A stretch of DNA of 53,157 nucleotides from positions 1 to 53,157 of the forward strand of contig CAJVPJ010000055.1 of NCBI GenBank assembly GCA_910592205.1, in the 5' to 3' direction. Both the position numbers and the translations under genes were made by a program. This document shows positions 1 through 11,989 of this stretch, piece after piece. The DNA comes from Paraglomus occultum. Its lineage: Eukaryota > Glomeromycota > Glomeromycetes > Paraglomerales > Paraglomeraceae. How positions within the stretch are numbered: the first letter of the stretch is position 1; the number at the start of each line of letters is the position of its first letter. Below the pieces are notes generated by a model that saw only the letters and a list, made by a program, of their open reading frames with translations, was not told where the DNA came from and did no database searches.

Positions 1-1336
1 CACTCGCCTTGAGGTCGCATTTGTCGTGTTAAAGCTAATAGACGGGCAGTCGGAGCGAATTACTGCTATAATTGTGGGGATGACACCATATATATAGTCT
101 ATTATGAATAGGAGGAAAAGCGACAGCCAAACGTTCGGAAATCTACGAATGACGAACATAATGAGGAAGAGGTTAGAATTCTACAAGGTTTACGAGTTCT
201 CATCATTATCATCAATATTCCCTTTCCCTTTTGGCAACAAACTGTACTCACAACCAGATTTCATCCTGAACTATATCAACTATCATTACGAATAAATATT
301 AGTTTATGCTCTTGTTATAATACCTGCATATTGTTGTTATCCAATTCTCACAAGACTAAGGAATGACAATTGGTCTACAGCATCATAAGAATGACTTTGA
401 TCTTCGCTATCTCCTGCTCGTCGTCTATTCGTCCAGGGGTTTTCCACAAAGTGCGCGGACAACTCTTAACGTATTGAGACACGCTTTCCGACAAAGGTAT
501 TGTAATCCCAATAATACAAAGCTAGTTTTGTGTACAAATAGAAATGTCGCACGATTTTCTTACTTCGATTAAGCTACCTACCACCAATCGTGAATGCTGT
601 TCGGCAAAAGTAGTTATAGCCAAGATTATATTCATTTTGCCAAATCTGTCGCTTCTCCCTGTATGAACATTTTGGACGCGACCCCTTCAATAACATGTTT
701 TGCAGTATGCCCCCCCGATACGGTGGTGTTTGCCCACCCGAGATGAATTGTTGTTGATACATGATAAAAATGGAATAAATATGTACGGATAGAACGTGAA
801 AGAGGAAATTGAAATGCTTTTTCATTCCATGGCGAGACCGTAAAGGTTTGACCATAGTAAAAGATTTAATCATGAGATAAACGCAATATTTATATGAATG
901 TCAATGACATGATAATAATAATAATTATAACTTTTAAGGAAATGATTATTGGTTTAATAAACGATTTGAAGATTCAATACAGTATTAAATTTGCACACAA
1001 CAAACTTACGTAATATGTCCAAGTAAAACTTGCTTCGAATAGCACACGTCAATGATCCTGTCCGACAAGAGGTTTAGATTATTATTATTATAACATTTTC
1101 TATTTGTAAAAGTTCTAACGTTATAAATTTCAAATACCTTTTTGAGAAATAAATATTCATTAGAGGTTGGCGAGTGATGCTAGCTTTCTTTACCAAGGTT
1201 AATGATTTTGTTATGGTGTAATGTAAATAATTAAATATAAAATAGTAATAGTTCTGCTCTTTATATTAATGGGTGTATGAAATAGCACCCAACTATACCA
1301 TTAGAACACGTTCACATTATGAAAATCAAGATACTT
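1..1336. other. Left-edge spacer with possible zinc-knuckle fragment
   Basis: There is no complete gene here. Around positions 30-90 the plus strand can be read as ANYCYNCGDDT, which resembles the start of a CCHC zinc knuckle (CYNCG). It carries no following GH...C, and frame continuity is lost at the ATATATAG that follows. A second open stretch from 110 to about 360 has no start codon. The rest, with short AT-rich direct repeats, shows nothing recognisable. This may be the 3' end of a gene lying outside the window. Confidence 0.3.
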
Positions 1337-2896
1337 TCAAACATCCACCGAATGAATAGTAACTTCAGATATTTGTCTGCACAGCTCAGTTTTCATTTCA
1401 GGAGAAATAGTCACTTGACCATGTAAAAAAACTGACTTTAAACTATGCCCCATATATTTTAGTAATGCTTTTGCAAAGCCATCATCAAAAGCATTGTTTG
1501 TAATAGATATAGATTCAAGATCTATCAAACAAGAAGACAAAAAGTTAACTAACATGTCCAATGATAGCTGATAAGAGTTTTCTAACACAAGAGCTTTCAC
1601 TGATTTTGGCAGGTGTTGTCCAAGTAGTAATAGTATTTTCGGTATTAGTTCATAATGTTGCTTAGTTCCCCGGATAGCAATAGATAATCTCTTCAAATGC
1701 AGCCATAACGGAAGCACAGTTTGAATTAATGGAATATAGACATTCAAAGAAAGCTGTATTTCTAAATTAGTAAGGTAGGGTGTATTTGTGGCGCATATAA
1801 TCCAGAGTTCTACGTTGTTCCACAGTTCTGTCGCGTTCTGAATTCTTTTCACAGAGAGTGTGTCTAAGCTCTCTTTCACGTTTTTAAACAATGCACCAAT
1901 GCCATAGGTATTCGTGTCGAGCTCCTCTAATTTAAGTACACGGAGATTAGAAAACATAGTAGACTGCAACTTCATTGGTGACTGTACACGTAGTTCGCAG
2001 CAAAACATCTCAACGTGGTGTAGATTGGTACAGTAACCTAGAAATTCGAGTAAATCATGTGCATCCCTATCCTGTATGTTAAAGAGTATCTTGATTTCTC
2101 TGAGCGTTTTTGCCTGAGTACACAATCCTTTCCAGACTGGTTGCAGACTCATTTCATTATTTTGCAACTCGAGATTGAGTCTTGCAACCTTTAAGCCTTT
2201 CTGCTTGCTTATAAAATTACTAATAGCATCGCACCATTCAGTCCCATCAATATACGCTGATTCCCATGTACATTCAAATTCAAACGATTCAAGATTTGTT
2301 ACTGTCGTTGCAGCTCTGTGTAAAATATCGGGGTGAAATTTCTGCGAGAATTTGAGTCGCCTTAACCGATTGAGATTGCCTTTAAGGTTAAATAAGTTCC
2401 AGGATGTAGCAGGCCAACTATAATCGTCGTAACTCGGAGCACGATCAAGTCCGGTCACGTCTATTTCTGCTAGTAACGGGCAATTCGTTATTATTCCTTG
2501 GCATAGCCTCAAAAGTAGTAGCGGCGCAATGGTGGAAGAATGAGTGCCTTCTAAATAATGACTAGAATAATACTCCGTCGCATGTATACAGTCCAACACT
2601 TTGATTGTCCTAACAAAGTTTAAATAATTAAAAATTGACCGTTCGCTCTCAAGCGATGGATGCATATCCACTATGTCTTCCAAGTCTTCAAAACACTCCT
2701 TGGGCAGGAATCGTAGAAACTTGACAAGCATTCTGCAAGCTTTACGACCGTTCCAGCGGAAAGGTGCTTGCCATAAGTAGGCAATAGCACATTCACACCA
2801 CATGCGGTTAACAAGTGAACAAGAGTAAAGGTCATTGCTGCTTTCAGACAGCTCTGATATTATTTGCATAATACAGAGAAAGGGAACGTTCGACAT
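1337..2896 (-). CDS. F-box/leucine-rich-repeat-like protein, 519 aa
   Basis: Single-exon gene. The ATG at 2896 is followed at once by a degenerate F-box, roughly residues 3-48, with the usual pattern of hydrophobic helix, YSCSLVNRMWCE, then a short L-W element. Such proteins bind Skp1 through the F-box and present substrates to an SCF ubiquitin ligase. The remaining 470 residues are rich in regularly spaced leucine, with blocks such as LRRLKFS, LRVLKLEELD and LDTLSVKRI. This suggests irregular leucine-rich repeats for target binding, as in the large fungal F-box families. Length is normal for those families. No intron is needed and the frame is intact. Target and gene name cannot be given. 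Closely related paralogues are expected elsewhere in the genome. Confidence 0.85.
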   Translation of the reverse strand: MSNVPFLCIMQIISELSESSNDLYSCSLVNRMWCECAIAYLWQAPFRWNGRKACRMLVKFLRFLPKECFEDLEDIVDMHPSLESERSIFNYLNFVRTIKVLDCIHATEYYSSHYLEGTHSSTIAPLLLLRLCQGIITNCPLLAEIDVTGLDRAPSYDDYSWPATSWNLFNLKGNLNRLRRLKFSQKFHPDILHRAATTVTNLESFEFECTWESAYIDGTEWCDAISNFISKQKGLKVARLNLELQNNEMSLQPVWKGLCTQAKTLREIKILFNIQDRDAHDLLEFLGYCTNLHHVEMFCCELRVQSPMKLQSTMFSNLRVLKLEELDTNTYGIGALFKNVKESLDTLSVKRIQNATELWNNVELWIICATNTPYLTNLEIQLSLNVYIPLIQTVLPLWLHLKRLSIAIRGTKQHYELIPKILLLLGQHLPKSVKALVLENSYQLSLDMLVNFLSSCLIDLESISITNNAFDDGFAKALLKYMGHSLKSVFLHGQVTISPEMKTELCRQISEVTIHSVDV

Positions 2897-5370
2897 TATT
2901 TTCGCTAGTTTGGTAGCAAAGCGATTATCCGGCTAAATTGGATGTGGTGGCACAGATAACAACACTAATACTAATATGGGGGTCAACAACTTTAGGGATT
3001 AGCTGCGTTGTATGTTATATTATAAATAATAACGTGTCTCCTCTGAATGACGTCTGTTAAGTCAATATACTGTAGATATAGTGTTTATTGTTAGGAGCAA
3101 GTTCACTGAATCTGTCTATAATGCCAAAGTGTTTGTTTAATTTAACTAATAGTAACTCTTGCTGAGCACTTAAAAATTTGCTTTACTTGAAAATCTTACA
3201 TACAATCACGTAGTTTTTAAATTTACAGGTCAAAGTTGTGCTGGCTTCACTGAAGCCATAAGTAGGGTTCGTACGCAGTTTTCATGCACTTTGGTCGTTT
3301 TATTATAACATATTAATCCCAGCGATATAGCTTTCTTCTTCCTTTTATTTGGCAAAATATCCGTATTGATATATTGTCAGAATTTAAGCAATTATAACAT
3401 ATTAATAATATTTAATTTATATAAGTTTAATTATCCCTTATCGTGTTTGTGTTATCTTTTCACTTTGAGTAAAAAAACTTTTCGGTAGTAACAATTCTTA
3501 GATGGATTGTTTTATCGACATTTGAAAGTAACTTGCCATTTTTATTTTACTAGTCGTTTAGTATTAACGTAATTAACTGTCGCTTGAATTTATTTTGATC
3601 TTGCATTATAAGCACATTAAATGCTGTGTGGACTTGTCAACAATGGATTTTTAACGTATTAGCTAAATCGACAAATCAACATTAAAGAAGAGTTTTCTGG
3701 CAGACAACAAACAGTCGTTTATTATGATCACAATTAGATTTCGTCATATTTGCTAATAAGTTTTGACAATAACAAAATTTGTTTATAACTAATCCAATTA
3801 TTAAATAATTGTGATCTTGATTATAAAGAATTTTTAGTTATAAAAATTTTTTCGGTCGATTACTTACTTATGCAGATAAAATATATAAATCAATGCACTG
3901 CATGAGATTAGAAACGTGACAATTAGTGTTACGGTAAATAAAAAATTATTTAAAAGTTTTCGTGTTATTGTTATAATTAAAACGGTATTAATTGAATGAC
4001 GATTGTAATTGTTCCATGTACATGAAAAACGATCGGCGTGCGTTTGATTAGAATAAAAGAAAAATAATAAAATAATAATAATAATTTTTTTGGAAATGTC
4101 ATTGGTCAGGTGTTCTCATTCACTTTGTATGGTCCGTGTATCAGCACTGCGCATAACGTGGTGGCTTTGCATTCTATTGTGCAATACGTGCATGTGTAGT
4201 AAAGTATAAGTATACGTTAAACTCTTAAATATCGGGATAAACCCAAAGTGACGACATTTATTCGTATAAAACTTTAAGCGACTTGTTCTACCCAATTTAA
4301 TATCAAGTTCAAAAACCGAGTAATTATAATGTCGTATCACAACAATAAAAGCCCTGCATATGTAAAGTCTGCTTTGCAGGTAAGACGCCACATAAACATT
4401 TCAGGGGTTAATAATAAGAAAAGTCACGCGATTTGTTTGCAGAACAATAAGTCCGATTGTGCAAATATAAAATTTTCAAAAATTTAGCCGTACATCGATT
4501 TTTGCCAAGCTTCAGTTATTCGTCCCCTCAATTCTATATTATCAAGTATACTGGGTATTTATATTGACGAGCTTATTATATAGTAAAGACAATGCAATCC
4601 GTAAGTACAGCGTAAATGATCTCAATGTCAGCACACCTTTTTTTTACGGATTTATCAGATCATTGAAAAAATGTGTCTACTTGAACTCCGTATCCAACAC
4701 TTGAAGGATAGTGATGCAATTTATAGTCTTTTTTTTTTTTTTTTAATTCTTGACAACACTTACTTCTATAACACAATGTATTGCATCGTTATATAAGTTG
4801 TTTCAAAGCGCTAGTATCTAATTCTTGCAGCATTTTTAGTTCAATATTGCTACATCCAGCTGGCTGCGTTTAAATTTTTATAATTTAATCTCTTGTTTTT
4901 GATTTAATACTACTATCAAATAATAATTGTCCTTTGCATTTCATAAAGTCAGTCAATTGATTGCGTTTTATAAATATAACCATAGTAACTTTATTAAAAT
5001 TGTAACTAAATGTGTTAGTCAACGGTATTTTAGTGTTTTAGTCAATTTCATAAAACAACCGTCAGTTAATAAACTTATTAAAAAAATTTGCATTTTATTG
5101 GAATTTAGTTACCGTATAATACGGGAACAACCTCTTAAACATACGCTCAATATATAAAACCAGGCAGGCTTTCTCTTTTTTCTTTTTTCGTTGAGCTACA
5201 TTAACAATTACTTAATGCATGCCCTACACGTGATCATTTTTCGCGTTCTTTTTTGGCTCCAGTTAAAGATTTATTTCAATTTATGCCGACATATTAATCA
5301 CGGACGTATTACTGTACTTCCTCGTCAGACAAAAGAATCTGACAATTTTGTCCAAACACGTCCAGGATAA
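2897..5370. other. AT-rich spacer
   Basis: Mostly AT-rich sequence with poly-A/T runs, for example near 4730. Short open frames here have no family resemblance and no coding-like composition. The first 100-200 bases next to 2896 probably hold the F-box promoter, but no clear TATA element stands out. I see nothing else. Confidence 0.5.
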
Positions 5371-5535
5371 GTAAAACTTACCCACTTTATTAACAACAAA
5401 TCTGAAAATGAAGAATTAAAAACCAACCAAGCTTTAACTAGTTCAGAGAGGAAGGTTAGATTACAGCAAAATCAAGAGAAATTAGAGAAATTAACTTCTC
5501 ATTATAATGCCATTTCCCCACACACTTTTGTCTAA
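5371..5535 (+). pseudogene. Relic of a coiled-coil coding sequence
   Basis: A 54-codon stretch without ATG reads as strongly charged, Leu/Glu/Lys/Gln-rich protein (SENEELKTNQALTSSERK, then LQQNQEKLEKL) and ends at a TAA. The composition is coiled-coil and quite unlike the surrounding random translation. Further relic reading appears downstream near 5640-5680 as QYKELENRL followed by a stop. Upstream frames are interrupted. I infer a decayed gene or a transposon-encoded protein; the family is unknown. Similar coiled-coil relics lie at 21.1-21.6 kb. Confidence 0.45.
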
Positions 5536-7794
5536 AAATTAGCCGGTTATATTTACATCTAGTTTATGTCTTTATTAACTGTCTCACAATTTTTGACTAA
5601 ACGGGGTGCAATCACTGTTTATATCGGTTTAAAAGCAGTCAGGACAATATAAAGAGCTGGAGAACAGACTTTGACAAGCTGACGTTAACATTTTTAATAT
5701 GGCCATTAATATTAAACGGTTGATAATCATCTGTTGGACACAACCCATAGTATTATAATGCCCATAATTTCTCTTATTATGTACAGCAACGTGATGCATC
5801 TGGTTTCAAGACAAAGTGAATATACGTGTCGATAAATGCGTGTTGTAGAACTCTAGTTTGTGTCTTTGGCAGCTAGGACCAACATGACAAACACTCAAAG
5901 ACGAATGACGAAATCTCCAATAAGCAACGCAACACTAAGATCAGTAACCATTCAGTTTATCCGGTCCCTTCACTGGGCATCATCTAGTCGTTCAGTCAGA
6001 TAATCTATGAAATAAACGCAACGCGTATTGAACTAACATTTGCATTGTTGCGTTTCGAATTCATTCTTAAAAAAGTGATTTGATATCAGGTATATGCGAG
6101 GTCTTTATCGTATATGCTCCAAGACCCCAAAAATGTAAGTATGTATATCTTTGGGACTACCATGATTTTTGAACCCCAATTCATTGTGGCGGTTTCCACA
6201 TAATTTCCCACAAGAAACTTTTAAAGTTTCGTAGAATCTTGATATCAGTTACACAATAGCCCCTGCAAAAAAATAATGGATTGCAAACTTTATTAAGCTG
6301 GAACGAAATTTACTCTCAACTCTACACTCTGATTGGATAGTTGAACGATCACAATTAGCCCACTTGCAGTAACGGGCTATGTTAAAAAATTCCACAGTTT
6401 ATTAGACGATATTAATATATTTAATTGTATAGATCACATGGTGCTGTGAAACTACTTCTCTCTACTGTTTCAAGTTTTTGGACGAAGAATCGGTTTTGTG
6501 CACATTAACACGTTGCGTTTCAGGTTTCGATTTGATCTGATTGTGGTCAACTTGCGCCCGTGGGAAGAAAAGAAGACCTCGACCTGAAATAAAAATCTTA
6601 GACTGTTGAATTTTTCATCCTCCCTCACTACTCCCCGAAACATGTTCTAATGAAGAAATACGTGTAATCAATGAGAAATCTGGTATGCAGACCGAATATC
6701 AATTCATACATCATACACAATGTTAATATGCAAGAACCCCCAACGACTGTTAGATTCCTTATCGCAGAAAACCAGGCCTTGATGATGATATTATTGGAAT
6801 GGATACAGTCTGGAATGAGATAAATTGTAAATCGCACAAGTCCATTGTTCGGAACAAAGAAATCTTCAAACCTTACTATTACTTCCGGTCGAATTGATCA
6901 GGTTAAACATGACAAAACACAAGCATTCAGCAGTTTGTGACACAAACTAATCGCAAAATCAGGAGCATTCTCTTGTTGTGAATTGTATGGTTTCATAAAT
7001 TTACGAGTTTCACAAACTCTTCCATCCGGAATGTTTGTTGGTAGATCAAATGAGAACAATGGAACGCACCCTGTATAATTATATTATCGTTATCATCAAT
7101 CTCGAGAATTTTCTTTGTTGAAAAAAGCAAATATTAATACACCAGGAGATAATTGGTCGGTTTTTTATTATGTCATCCTCCGTGCATACGGCAACAAAAT
7201 CTATATACACATTACATCATATGATGTCGGCGATGGTTGCCAATTATGCCTTCTAGTCGCCTGATTATATCGACCAATGGTTGTTGGTATGATGATGAAC
7301 AATTGTTATGAGCATGTTATTAATATTTTATATATCTACATAAAAATTCTAGAAACCAATGTTATAAAACAGAAATCAATGTCGTTTCCGGATACTACGG
7401 CAAGTCCGAATGTCAATGAAAAATTTTTTTGAGATAACATGTTTACGAAAAGGAAAATGTAGTTGTGTACATGAATGAATTAATGAAAGTAATTACATGT
7501 GAATTTGTAAATTTGAGAATATGGGAAGACTAATGAATTGTAAATCGTAAAAACAGTCTCACAATTAAAAAATAAACCCGCTCCGTCTTCAACAACTGAT
7601 TGTGATGAATCCAATTTCAAACTCTCGCTTTTCAGCTCTGTGCACTTGTCTAAAACCTCCCACTTCCTCCTCATCTCCTTTACACTCTTGATTTGGAAGG
7701 AATTTTCGTTCATTTTAACATCCGATTTTCTCATTATCTCTACCTGACCATTATAAGTCCTCACTTATTTCGCTCACTTCCAAATCAACTCGAA
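5536..7794. other. AT-rich spacer
   Basis: No gene recognised. A coding-like open frame on the minus strand, 7480-7764, is charged (MRKSDVKMNENSF, KEMRRKWEVLDKC). It lies in the same frame as the end of the neighbouring F-box gene and could be an extra 3' exon of it. Three in-frame stops separate the two and I could not place a convincing intron, so it is not included in that gene. Confidence 0.4.
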
Positions 7795-9225
7795 CTAATG
7801 GCCAACTTCTGCTCCCACACCCACACCCGCACCCATGTCAGCGTCCTCACTCGCACCGATATTCTTCTTACTCTTCCCCGTTCCCAATAACCCACCTCGA
7901 TCTACCCGTACGCCTTTCCCATTACTAACTATAGGATGGCCCCTGACGCATCTGCTCCACCAATCTCTCAACATTCTGTCTACTTCTGACCATTCTTCGC
8001 CACTAACAATGACACCTCTTAGCTTCTTTATCTCCGTTTCTATCAAAGGCTTTATCATCTCCTCCGTAATCCCATGCCATCCTATAATACTTAAATATTC
8101 CAGCTTTGCGCATTTCGCTAGAGTAACCCAAGGCGGACATGATTCAAAGTTTGTATTGAAGATGTGAAGAGTTCGCAGAGTAAATACGGGAAGTGAAGAA
8201 AAGATGAGGGAGATGTAAGGTGGATACAGGTTGAACAGGGTCAGGGAGGAAACGGTTGAAAAAGCAGGTATGAAAGGCGAAAGTGAAGGAAGGGGCGGTT
8301 GCAGGGGCGGGAAACAGAGTGTTAGGGTAGTCTGTTGATTTTGTCGTTAGTGTTTATATGCAAACGTGCCAATAAATGGGTGGCATTGCGGAACAAGAAG
8401 AAATCATTCGTAAGACGATGATGTTGTTTGATCTCGAGTTAGTAATATGTAAAATAATTACCGCTCCATAAAACCATAAAGATACAAGGAAAATCCAAGG
8501 ACACTCACCAAATTCCTACAGCACTCTCCGATAGCCGTGAAAACTCCATTACATACGCAACAGCCACTGATTTCCAACCACTCGACACTTTTTATCAGTT
8601 CTCTCATCTCTTTTGTTTTAACCACCTTCTCTATTCCTATTTTCTTCCTCTTTGCTCTTGCAGATCCCAACAAACTCATCTTCATAACTGTAAATTGTCT
8701 ATCCTGCCCCTCAAACCGTTTCTTGATAAGATTCTCTAATATGCCGAATACGTCGTGATGGGTGGTCTGCTTATCGCACCATGTTTCGATAGCGTCGTAA
8801 AAGGATTGCATGTCAAAGTGTGTCAGATAAGATACATAATTGCGTGGTTCTTCTTGCGTTAAGTAAGTATTGATGAGTTTGTACGAAATAACCGGATTCG
8901 AATATAGAATCGGAGTCGCGATCGACGCCCAATGTCTACAGACAAGTGTACAAGCGTAAAGGTGCGAGAAGGATGATGACGGGGAAGGAAATGGCGAGGA
9001 GGATGTCGTGGAAGAGGATGATGGATAGGTTGGAAGGAGAAACGAAAATATTATTTGGAGGGTATTATCAAGTGTGAATATGCGGTGAGGCGGTTTTGGT
9101 GTACGATTTCGGTTACGGCTTGATCTGTGTGTTTTTGTTTGTTTGTTTGTTTGTTTTTTGGAATGACGTTGAGATAATGAAGAAAAGTAGCAGAGAAACA
9201 GGATAAGAAAATAAGGATAATTCAA
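7795..9225 (-). CDS. F-box/LRR-like protein, two exons, 417 aa
   Basis: Model: 9225-8509 joined to 8331-7795. The intron has a GTGAGT donor at 8508, a CTAAC branch-like motif and a CAG acceptor ending at 8332. Both sides are in phase 0 and read CRNL|TTLTL across the junction. The F-box lies at about residues 48-105 (IFTLDNTLQIIFSFL ... YACTLVCRHWASIATPILY), interrupted by a Ser/Pro/Thr-rich insert of about 25 residues. After it come leucine-rich segments (LTLFNLYPPY, LRTLHIF, LEYLSIIGW) like those of fungal F-box/LRR proteins. The C-terminus is a Gly/Val-rich tail. The chosen start gives a basic N-terminus that includes translation of a CAAA microsatellite, so the true start could be elsewhere. 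Role inferred: substrate adaptor of an SCF ubiquitin ligase. Confidence 0.75.
9131..9158. repeat. (TTTG)n microsatellite
   Basis: Five to six tandem TTTG units ending in a T run. They lie inside the predicted 5' part of the F-box gene on the other strand, where they would encode alternating Lys-Gln-Thr-Asn. This is one reason to doubt the exact start codon of that gene. Confidence 0.8.
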
Positions 9226-11989
9226 TTTGATCGAGCGTGCGGATCGAGTGAGCCAACGTGAATGGAATCATAATTGAATCGCAATAATTGTTTGGAAGGA
9301 TAACCATCGAAATGAGAGGAAGAAAAAGGTTCTTTATGTTAGTAATCGTAAATTGTATGTCGCCAAACATTTCTTAAACTTTCCCAACGCAGTCCGCCAA
9401 GTAAAAACACTAGAGATCTTTTTTACCTTTTAAACGCCCTGGAAAATTTTTTCAGCATAACTTTATACTTTTTCGACTTTTGTGATTGCTTCAAGATATG
9501 TAGATTCATTACTCGATCATTCGATAAGTGAAATATCGCTTTTGTTTTGTACCCTTTCTATTTGCGATTTTTGATTCCGTCCCGTCGGCTAGTGTCGGTG
9601 AGGGATGAGAGGTCGGAAAGTGGGTGTATTTATAATAGGCGGGTTCACGTTTGAAGAAGGGTATTTGTACAATTATTGGGAAACAAGAACGTATGTTAAG
9701 TGGTTTTTGTACAAAGTTTGGATAGTGTGTATGAAGGAGAGCAATAATGTATGAAAGTAGTTGTAATAATGTAAGAGTGTTTGTGTGTTATGATTTCATT
9801 GGATTAATAACAACCAGGAAGTAACAAAAAAATGTATGAAAGACGAAAGGCAGATGAATTATAAAATATATTGTCTATACTATATATTGTCCCTTACACA
9901 TCAAACGCTGTGTATGATGATAGATAAGAACTTGGCCTATTATATGTTAATATAATTCAATCCCAACATGGGTTTTATCTCTTCTTTATTCTATTTTCTT
10001 CGTTATGTCCAATCGTTGTTGTTTGCAAAGTATTTTGCGTAGCAAATCGAAATGTGTTAATATTAGGCGAAACCGAGAATACTATCGTTGTTTGTTTGGG
10101 TATTTTGAGGCAGTTTATTTATAGAAGTGCTGTGTGCGACGTCCGAGGTTGATTCTCATTTTTTCATGTATATTTTAATAAGTTGTACGATGCAGATTTT
10201 CGAGCTTTCGTAATATAAATAATAACAATAAATATAAGTGCCGATTTCCGAAAATCACGACCATGCACATGAGTTTATATAGATTCTTTATTTCATCTGT
10301 GTGACAAATAAAGTTACATATGCTCGCAAGACACTCACATTAAGGGGAGGGTGTTTGCGTTCAAACCTTACGTGCGACTTCAGTTATCTCCAACCTGGAA
10401 ACAACATTTAGAAAGAATCCTCTTTAAGGAATTGTTCTACTGTAAAAATGTACAGTCAAAAATAAAATAAATAACAAATACAACCTTGTAATACACAATA
10501 TATAATACAAAATATAAGTATGTGGGGTGCAATAAATGCGACGCCACAGTAAATTTCAGGGGCAATGTGTTGAGCATAATAATAATAACAATAACAACAA
10601 ATTATACAACCCATGTCTTAATATTTGTGCTTAATATTAAACAACTATCATCTTTGAAGATTCTCGATAATGCTTGTCAGAATTTGCAACCTTTGAACTT
10701 ATTTTAATATTCTTGTTGCAAGCTGTGCAAATTGTCATTGTCAATATAATTATTTATTAGTTTTTACTGTCACAAGTTTCAATATATTTTGAAAAGTAGC
10801 AATTTTGGTAAAATTAAACTTCAACAAAGAAACCTACTTTGTAATAGAGACGACAATAATATATCAAGATGGGTTTTCCTTACTAAGCACAAGGCTATGT
10901 TATTATTTTCAATAGTAAAAATTCATCTTAATAAAGTTTAGAGAAACTTTTGTGAATTGTAAACTAAAAAGATAAATCCAGTCAATCTACTGGCTGTTAT
11001 TTTGTATCTCTTAATTTGAATTAAACAACCAATTTTGTTGTTCAAATTTTTAAAATTAAGCTAAGTATTTGCTTTTTTACAACAGTTTAAAAATGCACTA
11101 TATTAATATTAATTGTTCATTTATTCATTTACCTGGCTTTGGTAACATAAATAGCGTTTCCGATAAAAACAGTATTAATTGTAATATGCTTACAGGAATG
11201 CAGTAGTCTTGAAAATGACAGCTTTATAACTTATTTATCGGTCGGATATGTCCGTTTGTTTAATTAGTGATTTCTGAAGTCTGATTTAACATCATACATT
11301 GCGAGGCGTTTATGCTTTTCGATATTAGTAATGTTTCTCTCGGTGAACAATATAAAGTAATCGTTTTGTTACATACATGCAATTAACACTACGACCAAAT
11401 AATACGAATCTTGTAGCAAGTGTGAATTGCTTTGCGTAGCCTTGTATTTAACTCGGAATTTACATTCATTAATTCCGTAAAAAAAAAACTTACGTTGCCA
11501 ACAAACAACCAATAGTAAAATTAACGCTTTTTTGCAGTTTTGTTATTGTGGCTGAACAATTTGGACCCCCTGAAATCATGCGCACAAAGGGGTTGATACA
11601 CTGTCGTGCCACTAAAAACGGGTAATTTCTCCATGATAATTACCCACAGATATATGGAACATAGTATGAACGGCCACACCAATAAAAACGCTTTTTACTA
11701 TGTAAAAATTTTACTTGCAGTGATCGATTTGATAATTTCCATCAGACGTTCGGATCTCTTAAATAAGGGTACTAAATAATTGTCCATGAATTACGCATTG
11801 CATTCAGCCAGTGGCTGTACAATGGCTCACACCGTAGCGGTTGAGGATTAAACTGCGTATCTACTGTTGAAGAGATAGCGGGTAATTCTCAAGCTGTAAA
11901 GCTCTGATATTTTAAAGAACAATGCGACATACGAAACTAAGCGTGAGTTCTCAAGCATTAGTATTTATTAGGGTATTAGCGGCACAGTT
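9226..11989. other. AT-rich spacer
   Basis: No coding sequence supported. A short inverted repeat (GGGTAATT ... AATTACCC) near 11617-11646 sits beside two copies of a CACTAAAAACG/CACCAATAAAAACG motif, possibly the remains of a small mobile element. Otherwise nothing stands out. Confidence 0.4.

Noticed and set aside
9113-9370. Separate hydrophobic protein overlapping the second F-box gene
   Set aside because: It lies in another frame with no family resemblance; the overlapping frame carries the F-box.
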